The notes: a model not told the origin generated them from the letters alone. A stretch of 52,578 nt of DNA from Alkalihalobacillus sp. BA299 (GCF_017745675.1 NZ_JAFLJM010000027.1:1-52578), one strand, 5' to 3'; numbered from the stretch's first letter, positions 1-9,097 are shown. Program-made: numbers and translations.

Positions 1-124
1 CTCTTCACGCATAGCGTGAAGGTTTTGAAAATAAAATAGCCGTTCAGACAAATGAATTTGTCTTGAAAAGGCTATTTTATTTTCAAAAAACGGTCCAAAA
101 GCAACAAAGTTTACGAAAACAGCC
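1..124 (-). repeat. Modular palindromic repeat, copy 1 (cut by the window edge)
   Basis: This is the reverse complement of the left two-thirds of the element at 27432-27615. It ends at 124 in the terminal motif read on the minus strand as GGCTGTTTTCGTAAACTTTG. It contains two of the hairpin modules: CTTCACGC/GCGTGAAG near 4-21, and the AAAATAAAATAGCC module around 28-86. The other terminus lies outside the window. There is no coding capacity. It is probably a MITE- or REP-like non-autonomous element. Confidence 0.75.
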
Positions 125-273
125 TAAAATAAATAAGCTTATAACCAAGATCAATAAATGTATTTCTTGATCTTCATAGTAAACTATCTACCATTACCAT
201 TTTATCAGAATGACACCTTGGATTATACATAATGCTTTTAAAGGATTGTGTAAAATTTCATAAAGTGAAACTT

Positions 274-398
274 CATCTAGTGGGGAGCCTCATCCCCCAC
301 TAGATGTTAGTTGAACCAATCGGGTTGTAACTGGCGCTTATCTCCCACTTAGTCTTTCTAGTTCCCGAAGCCTTGAAGTGGGAGTCTTAGCGCCAGTT
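274..398 (-). other. Two strong hairpins downstream of spoVE, possible IS200/IS605-like end
   Basis: One perfect 12-bp stem (CATCTAGTGGGG, 274-285, with its complement at 295-306) lies next to a two-step stem. The outer step is AACTGGCGCT (329-338) with AGCGCCAGTT (389-398). The inner step is TCCCACTT (343-350) with AAGTGGGA (376-383). No reading frame of note crosses it. Dense stable hairpins without a gene fit the ends or guide-RNA scaffold region of IS200/IS605-type elements, or a related palindrome-associated element, but no tnpA or tnpB is present here. That assignment is inference. A plain 3' untranslated structure of the spoVE transcript is the alternative. Confidence 0.4.
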
Positions 399-428
399 AA
401 ACGGGATAAAAAAGATTACATATAAATA

Positions 429-462
429 TCCCTCTAGTTAGGACTCGCCTTACCGAGAGGGA
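429..462 (-). terminator. Hairpin just after spoVE
   Basis: TCCCTCT at 429-435 pairs with AGAGGGA at 456-462, eight bases beyond the spoVE stop. On the minus strand it is followed by a TA-rich stretch rather than a clean U-run, so it is only a candidate terminator. A second 8-bp hairpin, AAGATCAA/TTGATCTT, lies at 147-174. Confidence 0.35.
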
Positions 463-469
463 CTTTAAT

Positions 470-1570
470 TTACAACCTCGAAAACCGACTTATATTAAGT
501 AACACACCAATTGCAACCAGCATGAGAGTTAAAGAAGAACCTCCATAACTTAAAAACGGCAATGTGATCCCTGTAACTGGCATAAGTCCAGTTACAACTC
601 CGATGTTGATCATAACTTGAATGGCAACCATCGATATTATACCTACCGCTAAAAAACTACCAAATAAATCTGGAGCACCTAAAGCCACTCTAATACCACG
701 CCATAATAAAATGCCAAACAAGAAAATAACAACTAAACCACCAATAAACCCTAACTCTTCAGATAATATAGCAAATATAAAATCCGTCTGCGGCTCAGGT
801 AAATAAAAGTATTTTTGACGACTTTCTCCAAGGCCTAAGCCAAGTAATCCCCCTGGCCCGATTGCATAGAGAGATTGAATGATTTGGAAGCCACTACCTA
901 AAGGATCTGACCACGGGTCGAGAAACGAAGTAATTCGTTTAATACGATAAGGTGCTGATATGATTAGACCTACAAAACCTGCAACACCGATAAGAGCTAA
1001 ACCTACAAAATGTGCAATACGAGCACCCGATACAAAAATCATAACGACACACGTCCCAACCATTACTGCTCCTGTACCTAAGTCTGGTTGAAGCATGATC
1101 AGTCCAAACGCTAAAAGTACAAGTGAAAAAGATGGAATGAGACCGCGCTTTAATGATGTTATTTTTTTTTGATTTTCAGATAAATATTTTGCAAGAAATG
1201 CGATCATTGCCATTTTCATAAATTCAGATGGTTGAAAGGAAAATGCACCTACTCCTAACCAACTTCTCGCTCCACCTCGAACGAGTCCAACACCGGGAAT
1301 TAATACTACAATAAGAAGAATAAAACAAATGATGATCAATACTTTAGACCACTTTCTCCACGTCCAATAATCGACGTTCATAATGAAAAGCATCGCCGCG
1401 ACTCCTGCACCAGCAAAGAAAATTTGCCGTTTTGCAAAGAAAAACGAATCATCAAACTTATATTGCGCCCATACCGCACTAGAACTATATACCATAATAA
1501 CACCGATCGTTAATAGTGCAATTGTTGCAATCATCAAAAGAAAATCTGGTGCCGTTTTTGTTTTAGGCAA
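470..1570 (-). CDS. spoVE: SpoVE, SEDS-family peptidoglycan polymerase / cell-cycle protein
   Basis: This is an integral membrane glycosyltransferase of the SEDS (FtsW/RodA/SpoVE) family. It polymerises lipid II and normally works with a class B penicillin-binding protein, here most likely SpoVD for spore cortex. It has about ten hydrophobic segments, QPDLGTG at residues 161-167, the conserved SEDS aspartate in EPQTDFIFA (D263), and the C-terminal GGSS segment. The 366-aa length and the place after murD match SpoVE rather than the longer FtsW. The start is TTG at 1568-1570 with GAGGTG about eight bases upstream. No ftsW lies at its usual site near pycA in this window, so a vegetative FtsW role cannot be excluded. 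It is last in the cell-wall cluster and is separated from murD by 100 bp. Confidence 0.9.
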   Translation of the reverse strand: MPKTKTAPDFLLMIATIALLTIGVIMVYSSSAVWAQYKFDDSFFFAKRQIFFAGAGVAAMLFIMNVDYWTWRKWSKVLIIICFILLIVVLIPGVGLVRGGARSWLGVGAFSFQPSEFMKMAMIAFLAKYLSENQKKITSLKRGLIPSFSLVLLAFGLIMLQPDLGTGAVMVGTCVVMIFVSGARIAHFVGLALIGVAGFVGLIISAPYRIKRITSFLDPWSDPLGSGFQIIQSLYAIGPGGLLGLGLGESRQKYFYLPEPQTDFIFAILSEELGFIGGLVVIFLFGILLWRGIRVALGAPDLFGSFLAVGIISMVAIQVMINIGVVTGLMPVTGITLPFLSYGGSSLTLMLVAIGVLLNISRFSRL

Positions 1571-1670
1571 TTATAACACCTCACTCACCAAAAAGTGTTC
1601 GTACAACTAATTTTTGTTGTACAACCTCTATTACCTAAACATATGCACCAGATTGATAGAACATGTCCTT

Positions 1671-3029
1671 TTATCTTTGCATTAACTGCTCAACAGCCTG
1701 AATAAACTTCTCGCCTCTTTGTTCAAATGTTTTATACTGATCCCAACTTGCACAAGCAGGTGAAAGTAAGATAACATCACCTGGTTCTGAAAGGTCATAC
1801 GCTACGGGCACAGCTTCTTCCACATTTAAAACCGAATCGATAATCTTAACTCCAGCTTCTTTAGCAGCAAGGTTAATCTTTTCTTTCGTTTCTCCAAACG
1901 TTATAACTGCTTTTACTTTTTTTAATGACGGAATGAAAGCATCAAATGAGTTTCCTCGATCTAATCCCCCAGCTAATAAAATCACCGGTTCAGAAAAAGC
2001 TGCAACAGCAGCTTGAGCTGCTAGTATATTAGTTGCTTTAGAGTCGTTATAAAACTTTCGATCATTAAGTGTCTTTACATATTGAACTCTATGTTCTACA
2101 CCTGTAAACGTCTTTAAAACTTCTACAATTTGTTCCGTACGAGCACCCATCGATTTTGCTGCAGCAATTGCCGCTAATATATTTTCCAAATTATGCTTAC
2201 CTGGAAGGGTAATATCTACTCTGTCAATTATTTTTTCTTCTTTAAAATATACAATATTATCCTTTACATAAGCTCCACTCAATACTTCTTTTGTAACAGA
2301 AAATGGGACTTTAACCCCTTTAACACCCTCAGCAAGCTTCACAACATATTCATCGTCCACATTGATAACATAAAAGTCATCTGTATCTAAGTTAGCAAAT
2401 ATCCTAGCTTTAGCATGACCATAAGCTTCTTTTGTACCATGGTAATCTAAATGCGCATCAAAAAGATTTAATAATACAGCTACCTTTGGATGAAATTCTT
2501 CCGTTCCTTGAAGTTGAAAGCTTGATAGTTCTGTTACTATAATGTTTTGAGTTGTAGCTTTCTCTGCCACTTCACAAGCAACGGTTCCTATATTTCCAGC
2601 AATGAGTGGCTCTTTCCCACTATTTTTTAGCATTTCGACGATAAGTGTCGTCGTCGTTGTTTTCCCATTAGAACCCGTAATGGCAATCATTTCTGCCTCT
2701 GATATTTTGGAAGCTAATTCCACTTCAGTAACGATCGATATGTTACGTTTAAGCGCTTCTTCAACAATCGGATTCGTATATGGAATCCCTGGATTTTTAA
2801 CAATAAAGTCTACAGGCTCATCCAGTAATGTTAATGGATGTGAACCACAAACGACTTTGATGCCTATACTCTGTAAATCTCTCGCTTGGGGATTCTCTTC
2901 AATCGGCTTTGCGTCATTTACCGTAACATTTGCTCCTAACCGGTATAAGAGGCGACTTGCAGCCTCACCACTCTTTGCTAAGCCAAGTACGAGTACATGT
3001 TTATTTTTAAATTGTTGTTTATTTTTCAT
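1671..3029 (-). CDS. murD: UDP-N-acetylmuramoyl-L-alanine--D-glutamate ligase
   Basis: MurD is a cytoplasmic ATP-dependent ligase that adds D-glutamate to UDP-MurNAc-L-Ala, the second amino acid step of peptidoglycan precursor synthesis. An N-terminal Rossmann-like substrate domain begins VLVLGLAKSG. The Mur ligase P-loop GSNGKTT is at residues 119-125, and the conserved EHRVQ segment is near residue 320. Its 452 aa is the normal length. The ATG directly abuts the mraY TAG stop, and the ribosome binding site AGAGGTG lies inside the 3' end of mraY, so translation is probably coupled. A long frame on the opposite strand at 2602-3033 is a shadow. Confidence 0.97.
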   Translation of the reverse strand: MKNKQQFKNKHVLVLGLAKSGEAASRLLYRLGANVTVNDAKPIEENPQARDLQSIGIKVVCGSHPLTLLDEPVDFIVKNPGIPYTNPIVEEALKRNISIVTEVELASKISEAEMIAITGSNGKTTTTTLIVEMLKNSGKEPLIAGNIGTVACEVAEKATTQNIIVTELSSFQLQGTEEFHPKVAVLLNLFDAHLDYHGTKEAYGHAKARIFANLDTDDFYVINVDDEYVVKLAEGVKGVKVPFSVTKEVLSGAYVKDNIVYFKEEKIIDRVDITLPGKHNLENILAAIAAAKSMGARTEQIVEVLKTFTGVEHRVQYVKTLNDRKFYNDSKATNILAAQAAVAAFSEPVILLAGGLDRGNSFDAFIPSLKKVKAVITFGETKEKINLAAKEAGVKIIDSVLNVEEAVPVAYDLSEPGDVILLSPACASWDQYKTFEQRGEKFIQAVEQLMQR

Positions 3030-4007
3030 CTAGATCCACACCTCTAAATAAATTCCTAATATAGCAAAGAGCATCCCTACTAACCAGAATGTAACGACTA
3101 CACGCCATTCGGACCAGCCCGATAACTCATAATGATGGTGAAGAGGGCTCATTTTAAAAACACGTTTCCCTCTCGTTTTAAATGAGATAACTTGAATAAT
3201 AACAGAAAGGGTTTCGATCACAAAGACTCCACCGATAATAACTAATAAAATTTCAAGCTTTACTAAGATAGCAACAGCTGCAATCGCGCCACCTAAAGCA
3301 AGAGATCCTGTGTCGCCCATAAACACTTTTGCAGGATGAGCATTAAAGACTAAAAACCCTAATACCGCACCAACAACTGCACCACAAAATACTGCAACAT
3401 CAAACATTTCTGCATTCCAAGCTAAGACGGTAAATGCTCCAAATGCAATCGCTCCTGTCCCTGCCAGTAAGCCGTCTAATCCATCCGTTAAATTGACTGC
3501 ATTCGATGCGCCAACTAACATAACAATAATAAGCGGAAAATAAAGCCATCCGAAATCAAATGAAAAGTTAGTTGCTGGAATAGCAATTTCTGTTGAGAAA
3601 TCAAGTAGATGTAAACCTAAATAAAATATAATAGCAATAAAAAGTTGACCTACTAATTTTTGCTTAGACGTTAAGCCTAAATTTCGCTTCATAACGACTT
3701 TGATAAAGTCATCAAGAAAGCCTATTACCCCATACCCTAACGTAACAAAAAGAAGCAACCAAATTTCAGTTGTGAAAGCTAAAAATTTCGAAATCATAAT
3801 AATCGTTGTCAGAAGAATTGATAATAATATCATAATTCCCCCCATCGTTGGGGTACCACTTTTCTTCTGATGTGATTTTGGTCCTTCATCTCGAATACTT
3901 TGTCCAAATTTTAACTTTCTCAGAAATGGAATCGTTATTGGGGATAATATTACGGCAATGAGGAAAGATGCGATTAATGTAAATAGTAATATGATTTGTT
4001 CAAACAT
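3030..4007 (-). CDS. mraY: Phospho-N-acetylmuramoyl-pentapeptide-transferase
   Basis: MraY is the integral membrane enzyme that transfers phospho-MurNAc-pentapeptide to undecaprenyl phosphate, giving lipid I. The family motifs are visible: DDFIK around residue 100, NLTDGLDG around 172-179 and PLHHHYE near the C terminus, among about ten membrane helices. I chose the second ATG (MFEQIILL) because GGAGG lies eight bases before it, whereas only two bases separate GGAGG from the ATG at 4011-4013. The start also matches the family. It follows murF by 19 bp and abuts murD. Confidence 0.97.
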   Translation of the reverse strand: MFEQIILLFTLIASFLIAVILSPITIPFLRKLKFGQSIRDEGPKSHQKKSGTPTMGGIMILLSILLTTIIMISKFLAFTTEIWLLLFVTLGYGVIGFLDDFIKVVMKRNLGLTSKQKLVGQLFIAIIFYLGLHLLDFSTEIAIPATNFSFDFGWLYFPLIIVMLVGASNAVNLTDGLDGLLAGTGAIAFGAFTVLAWNAEMFDVAVFCGAVVGAVLGFLVFNAHPAKVFMGDTGSLALGGAIAAVAILVKLEILLVIIGGVFVIETLSVIIQVISFKTRGKRVFKMSPLHHHYELSGWSEWRVVVTFWLVGMLFAILGIYLEVWI

Positions 4008-4026
4008 TTTCATTGCCTCCTTTCTC

Positions 4027-5385
4027 TTACATTAAATGTTTAGTAATCGTTTCTAATTGAAGTCCCCTCGATGCTTTAACTAGTACAACTGTCTTTTCAT
4101 CTAATAGTTTTAAAGCACTATCAATAACATCCTGTTTATTTAAAAAGCGTTGTACTATAAGCGTATGGCCTTTTTTCTCATTAAATGCTTCAAGAATCCA
4201 CTGTCCTTTTTCTCCAACAGTAAATAAATGAGTAATTGGATTTTCTATCACAGTAGCAACGGAGCGATGGAGCTCTTTTTCACCTGAGCCAAGCTCATAC
4301 ATATCGCCTAATATTAAAATTCGTTTTGAAAAACCTGGTAACTCTTTAACCGCTTCAATAGCGGCCTTCATAGAAGTTGGACTTGCATTATAAGCATCAT
4401 TAATAATGGTAGAACCGTTTAAACCTCTGAGCCGTTCGAGTCTCATTCCTGTTAAGTTTACTTGTTTTAATCCGCTCTGTATACTGTTTTCTGTTACACC
4501 TAGTTCTTTTCCGACAATAATCGCATATGCAGCATTTTTAATATTATGGCGCCCGAGTAGTGGTACTTCAAAAATCGCCTCCTCACCTTTAAAAGAAAAT
4601 GTAAATCCATACTCGCTTGTTGATATATTCATAATTTGGTTTTTACATGTCTTAGCAAAACCACAAGTGTTTACATTATCACTAAAGAAGGGTTGAAGTA
4701 AAGGCTCATCCCCGTCAACAATTACATTTCCACCTTTTTGTAGGCCCTTTATAATCTCCATCTTTGCTTGAGCGATCCCTTCTCGACTTCCTAATTGTTC
4801 AATATGAGATTCGCCAATATTCGTTACTACCGCAATATTAGGCTCTGCAATTTTACTTAATAATTCAATTTCACCAAACCCACTCATTCCCATTTCTAAA
4901 ATAAGCAGTTCACAATCCTTTTCCATCTCTAAAATAGTTAAAGGTAAACCGATATGATTATTAAAATTCCCTTGCGTCTTGTGCGTTTTAAACATCGTTG
5001 ATAAAACAGCATCTAGTAAATCCTTTGTTGTTGTTTTGCCATTACTCCCAGTTACTCCTACTACGATAGGGTCGACAGATTTAAGGTATTTTTTTGCTAA
5101 TTGCTGTAGCGCTTGTATAGTTTCTGTTACAAAGTAGAGCTGAAACTCTTCTGGTAAATCGTCAGGTACAGTCCTATCCTTTTGCCATAATGAAGCGGTA
5201 GCCCCTTTTTCAATCGCAGTATGAATAAAGTCATGTCCGTCAAATCGATCACCAACGATGGGAATAAACAAGCCTTTCTCCATCGGCTTACGACTATCAG
5301 TAAATACACCCGAAAATATTAAATTAGTGTTCTCATGCTTAACCCGCTCTGAAATTTCTTCAACTAATTTTCCTAGTATCCTCAT
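4027..5385 (-). CDS. murF: UDP-N-acetylmuramoyl-tripeptide--D-alanyl-D-alanine ligase
   Basis: MurF adds D-Ala-D-Ala to UDP-MurNAc-tripeptide, completing the pentapeptide. The N-terminal MurF domain has VFTDSRK (residues 27-33) and a DRFDGHDF segment. The P-loop TGSNGKTTTK is at about 112-121, and the central NDAYNASPTSMK segment is typical of MurF. Its 452 aa is normal. It overlaps murE by one base (TAATG), with GGAG upstream, so the two are translationally coupled. In B. subtilis murF lies elsewhere next to ddl; here it keeps a place between murE and mraY, as in many other dcw clusters. Confidence 0.96.
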   Translation of the reverse strand: MRILGKLVEEISERVKHENTNLIFSGVFTDSRKPMEKGLFIPIVGDRFDGHDFIHTAIEKGATASLWQKDRTVPDDLPEEFQLYFVTETIQALQQLAKKYLKSVDPIVVGVTGSNGKTTTKDLLDAVLSTMFKTHKTQGNFNNHIGLPLTILEMEKDCELLILEMGMSGFGEIELLSKIAEPNIAVVTNIGESHIEQLGSREGIAQAKMEIIKGLQKGGNVIVDGDEPLLQPFFSDNVNTCGFAKTCKNQIMNISTSEYGFTFSFKGEEAIFEVPLLGRHNIKNAAYAIIVGKELGVTENSIQSGLKQVNLTGMRLERLRGLNGSTIINDAYNASPTSMKAAIEAVKELPGFSKRILILGDMYELGSGEKELHRSVATVIENPITHLFTVGEKGQWILEAFNEKKGHTLIVQRFLNKQDVIDSALKLLDEKTVVLVKASRGLQLETITKHLM

Positions 5386-6851
5386 TAAATTCTCTCCTCG
5401 ATGATCGTTCTTGCTACAGCTCTATCATCAAACGTAAAAACATTTTTACCGACAATTTGATACGTCTCATGTCCTTTTCCTGCAATGAGAACAACATCAT
5501 TCTCTTTCGCTTGATTGATCGCATACTCAATGGCTTCCCTTCGATCAACAATGGAAGTATAGTTTTCACCTTTTACTCCGGATTCCATGTCTATCAAGAT
5601 AGCTTCAGGTTGTTCGCTTCTTGGATTGTCCGAAGTGAATATAGTTTGATCAGCATATTTAACCGCGATTTGCGCCATGATCGGCCGTTTCGTTCGATCA
5701 CGGTCACCACCGCAACCAACTACACAATAAATTTTTCCTTTTGCTAACTCTTTAATTGTCATGAGGACATTTTCTAAACTATCGGGAGTGTGAGCGTAAT
5801 CAACGATAACCGTAAAATCTTGCCCTGCTTCTACCGTCTCAAATCTACCAGAGACTCCTTGGATACTTTCTAAACTTTTTTTAATGTTTACTAAAGGGAT
5901 TCCTTGAACTAAACAAGCAGCAGTGGCTGCCAAAGCATTGTAAACACTAAACTTTCCAATTAAACGTAGGCTTACATCTGTTGACCCCACTGGTGTAGTT
6001 AATGTAAATGAAGTTCCACCGGCTTTCATCTGTATATTCTTTGCACGAATATCACTTTTTTCATTGATCCCGTATGTCACGACTTGAGCTGCTGTCATCT
6101 TTTTGTATTCTTCTGTAGCCTGGTCATCGTCATTTAATATCGCTATTTTTTTACTTGGTTGATTATATGTATTTCCTAGTTGTGAAAAGAGGAGACCTTT
6201 TGCAAACTTATAAGCTTCCATTGTTTCATGATAGTCAAGATGATCAGGCGTTAAATTTGTAAACACTGCAATATTAAAGTCACACCCTCTAACTCTTCCA
6301 AGGTGTAAGGCATGAGAAGATACTTCCATAATTGCCGTACTTACTTTTTGATCTACCATTTGTTTAAATGTTTTTTGCAGAGTTAGTGATTCAGGAGTTG
6401 TATTTTTCGTTTCAAACGTTTGTTGACCTATTTTTGTATACATCGTACCAATTAAACCAGTGAGTTCCCCCATATCATTTAGTACTTTTTCAATAAGATG
6501 CGTCACTGTCGTCTTACCATTTGTTCCGGTAATTCCAATAAGTGATAATTTCGTTGTTGGATAATCATAAAAATGATTGGAAAGAATAGCCATCGCTCGC
6601 TTTGTGTCATTTACTACAATGACAGGGACTGATGCTTGCATTTCATGTTCAGCTAAAATTGCACTTGCGCCATTAGCAATGGCTTGATCTACATAGTCGT
6701 GCCCATCAACGGTAAACCCTTTAATACAAACAAACAAACTGCCAACTTGCACTTCTCTTGAATCCATTTCAATGGACGTTATCGTAGGATTTGTTTGTTC
6801 GTCTGAATGCTTAACATATTGTAATTGTTTTACGAGTTGATCTAAATTCAT
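5385..6851 (-). CDS. murE: UDP-N-acetylmuramoyl-tripeptide synthetase, meso-DAP type
   Basis: MurE is a cytoplasmic ligase adding the third residue of the stem peptide. The P-loop TGTNGKTT is at about residues 108-115. The DNPR motif (about 408-411) is the established signature for meso-diaminopimelate rather than L-lysine, so the cell wall is predicted to be of the A1-gamma type. I chose ATG at 6849-6851 with AAGGG eight bases upstream; a GTG seven codons earlier lacks a binding site. The gene follows spoVD after about 200 bp and overlaps murF by one base. Confidence 0.96.
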   Translation of the reverse strand: MNLDQLVKQLQYVKHSDEQTNPTITSIEMDSREVQVGSLFVCIKGFTVDGHDYVDQAIANGASAILAEHEMQASVPVIVVNDTKRAMAILSNHFYDYPTTKLSLIGITGTNGKTTVTHLIEKVLNDMGELTGLIGTMYTKIGQQTFETKNTTPESLTLQKTFKQMVDQKVSTAIMEVSSHALHLGRVRGCDFNIAVFTNLTPDHLDYHETMEAYKFAKGLLFSQLGNTYNQPSKKIAILNDDDQATEEYKKMTAAQVVTYGINEKSDIRAKNIQMKAGGTSFTLTTPVGSTDVSLRLIGKFSVYNALAATAACLVQGIPLVNIKKSLESIQGVSGRFETVEAGQDFTVIVDYAHTPDSLENVLMTIKELAKGKIYCVVGCGGDRDRTKRPIMAQIAVKYADQTIFTSDNPRSEQPEAILIDMESGVKGENYTSIVDRREAIEYAINQAKENDVVLIAGKGHETYQIVGKNVFTFDDRAVARTIIEERI

Positions 6852-7006
6852 AGTAAATACCCTTTCTATCACGCACTTTTAATATCTATCGTAGGAAAAA
6901 GAGGAGCTTTTTAATCATAATTGAAAGGTTTTTCTGTTATAAGTGTATGTTTCACTTACTTGAAGAAGTCCCCTTTCCTTTAGTAGCCTCCCCTTAACAC
7001 AATGAA

Positions 7007-7033
7007 TCCCTCCGAAAAGTAATGCCGGAGGGA
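7007..7033 (-). terminator. Hairpin between spoVD and murE
   Basis: TCCCTCCG (7007-7014) pairs with CGGAGGGA (7026-7033) just after the spoVD stop. There is no U-run, so it may be a pause or processing site rather than a true terminator. murE may therefore have some expression of its own from the 150 bp that follow. Confidence 0.35.
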
Positions 7034-7054
7034 ATAAAGTGTCACAGAACTATT

Positions 7055-8989
7055 TTAGTCTGTTGTGTCTGATTTGTCACCCATATAAAGTCGAATTGTT
7101 GAACCAGCTTTTACTTTTACACCAGGTTCCGGTGCTTGGGCTAACACTTTGGACCCACTTCCTGAAGCGTCGATTTTTAAATCATAATACGCTTGGTTGA
7201 TTTCTCGAATAGAAAGTCCAATAAGATCTGGAATCTCCACAATAGGTTCATCATTCCAAGCTTTTTCTTTTTCAATTTGCTCTGAACGCTTTTCAACCCC
7301 CATCGCGGCCAAGCTATCACCAATAATTTTCCCAACTATCGGAGCTGCTACAACACCACCGAATTGAACCGTTCCTTTAGGATTATCTATAGCCACATAT
7401 ACAACAATTTCCGGACTATCAGCTGGAGCCATACCAATAAATGAGACGATATGGTTATTTTCTAAATATCGGCCATCTTTCGCTTTCTGCGCTGTTCCCG
7501 TTTTCCCTCCGACTCGATACCCGTCTACATATGCACCTTTCCCTGTCCCAAGAGCAACTACAGTTTCGAGTGCATGACGAATTTCTTTAGATGTTTCTTC
7601 TGATATGACTCTTCTTTTTAAAATTGGTGCCTGAGAGCTGACAACTTGACCTGAGGCTGGATCGATCCATTCCTTTGCGATAAATGGTTGATATAAATAT
7701 CCACCATTTATCGCTGCCGAAACAGCTGCTACCTGTTGAATCGGTGTAACAGAAACCCCTTGACCAAATGCTGTTGTAGCTAACTCTAGGGGACCTACTC
7801 TATCTCGACTAAACAATATCCCTTTTGCTTCTCCTTGGAGGTCAATACCTGTTTTTTCGCCAAATCCAAATTTTTCAATATAATTAAATAAACGATCCTT
7901 TCCTAGACGTTCGCCGAGTACGACAAAACCTGGGTTACACGAGTTTTGAACGACCTCTAGAAAAGTTTGGTGACCGTGCCCCCCCTTTTTCCAACATCGC
8001 AGCCTGTGGCCTGACACTTCGATAAATCCTGGGTCGTTGAACGTTTCTTTGTGCAGATCAACTTCCCCCTCCTCTAATGCAGCCGCAATTGTGATGATCT
8101 TGAATGTCGACCCTGGCTCATATTGCATCCAAACTGGTTTGTTTTGATTATAAATTTCTGGCGGGACTTCTCTGAAGTTTTCAGGATTATAATGAGGACG
8201 GCTTGACATCCCAAGAATTTCCCCTGTATTTGGGTTCATCGCTATGGCAATTGCTCCATCAGGATTATACGTGGCTTCAGCAATATCTAATTCCCGTTCA
8301 ATAATAGTTTGAACTCTGCTATCAATCGTAAGTTTTAAATTAAGACCGTCTATTGGTGGCGTGTACTCATCGGCCAAGTCTGGTAGTCTTTTACCTTTTG
8401 CATCCGAAAAGAATGAAACATGTCCTTTTTTCCCACTTAAATGTTCATCATAATATAACTCGAGTCCTGTTAACCCTTGATTATCAATTCCAGCAAAACC
8501 TAAGACATGTGATAAAAACTTCCCATTTGGGTAATGTCTTTTACTATCTTCAGCAACATATACTCCAGGTAAATCTAACGAACGTACTTCATTTGCTTTT
8601 TCTTTCGGTATTTTTCTACCTTCTGGATTAAGCCTAACTGAAGATGCACTTTTTGTTATTAGTTCATATGCCTTTTGTCGATCCATATTTAATACATTCG
8701 CTAATTTCTCGGCTGTCTCAGCAGGTTCTTTCACTTGACGTGGAACAACTAAAATGGAAGGTGCACTAACATTTGTAGCTAGAATTTCATCATTTCGATC
8801 TAAAATTTCTCCTCGCTTTGCTTCAAACGGAATGTCACGACTCCAGGAATCTTCTGCACGGTCTGTTAACCAGTCACCCATACCAAACTGCACATAACCA
8901 AGGCGGATCGCAATAATTATAAATATGAGTAAACCACATATTAATACAAACACTAAACGTTTTCGTACGGTTACATTGGACACTCGCAC
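7055..8989 (-). CDS. spoVD: SpoVD, sporulation-specific class B penicillin-binding protein
   Basis: SpoVD is a transpeptidase needed for spore cortex peptidoglycan, anchored by one N-terminal helix (about residues 12-34). It has a dimerisation domain, then the transpeptidase domain with the catalytic SxxK as STFK at 294-297, SCN, and KTGTAQ. A single C-terminal PASTA domain begins around PDLIGLS. The chosen start is GTG at 8987-8989, giving MRVSNVTVRKR as in known SpoVD, with GGGGG eight bases upstream; a TTG five codons earlier is the alternative. The resulting 644 aa is the family length. Expected partner: SpoVE. It is separated from pbpB by a 108-bp gap containing an inverted repeat. Confidence 0.95.
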   Translation of the reverse strand: MRVSNVTVRKRLVFVLICGLLIFIIIAIRLGYVQFGMGDWLTDRAEDSWSRDIPFEAKRGEILDRNDEILATNVSAPSILVVPRQVKEPAETAEKLANVLNMDRQKAYELITKSASSVRLNPEGRKIPKEKANEVRSLDLPGVYVAEDSKRHYPNGKFLSHVLGFAGIDNQGLTGLELYYDEHLSGKKGHVSFFSDAKGKRLPDLADEYTPPIDGLNLKLTIDSRVQTIIERELDIAEATYNPDGAIAIAMNPNTGEILGMSSRPHYNPENFREVPPEIYNQNKPVWMQYEPGSTFKIITIAAALEEGEVDLHKETFNDPGFIEVSGHRLRCWKKGGHGHQTFLEVVQNSCNPGFVVLGERLGKDRLFNYIEKFGFGEKTGIDLQGEAKGILFSRDRVGPLELATTAFGQGVSVTPIQQVAAVSAAINGGYLYQPFIAKEWIDPASGQVVSSQAPILKRRVISEETSKEIRHALETVVALGTGKGAYVDGYRVGGKTGTAQKAKDGRYLENNHIVSFIGMAPADSPEIVVYVAIDNPKGTVQFGGVVAAPIVGKIIGDSLAAMGVEKRSEQIEKEKAWNDEPIVEIPDLIGLSIREINQAYYDLKIDASGSGSKVLAQAPEPGVKVKAGSTIRLYMGDKSDTTD

Positions 8990-9010
8990 TTCCTGTACCC
9001 CCAATTTTCA

Positions 9011-9073
9011 ACCTAGATTTCACATATAATAAGGCTTGTCATGCTTGTTTAACTTATATGCGTAAATCTAGGT
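9011..9073 (-). repeat. Inverted repeat in the pbpB-spoVD gap
   Basis: ACCTAGATTT (9011-9020) pairs with AAATCTAGGT (9064-9073), and an inner ATATAA/TTATAT continues the stem around a loop of about 25 bases. There is no U-run on either strand. It sits where a separate spoVD promoter would be expected. It could be an operator, a 5' leader fold or an mRNA-processing structure. Confidence 0.45.
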
Positions 9074-9097
9074 AATTAGAACACAAATGGGGTTTGC

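Noticed and set aside
1571..1670. Sigma-E promoter before spoVE
   Set aside because: GCATATG and TGTACAAC resemble the elements, but the spacing is about two bases too long, so it was not listed.
2602..3033. A 143-codon plus-strand frame inside murD
   Set aside because: It is antisense to a well-conserved gene, has no ribosome binding site and a shadow-like composition.
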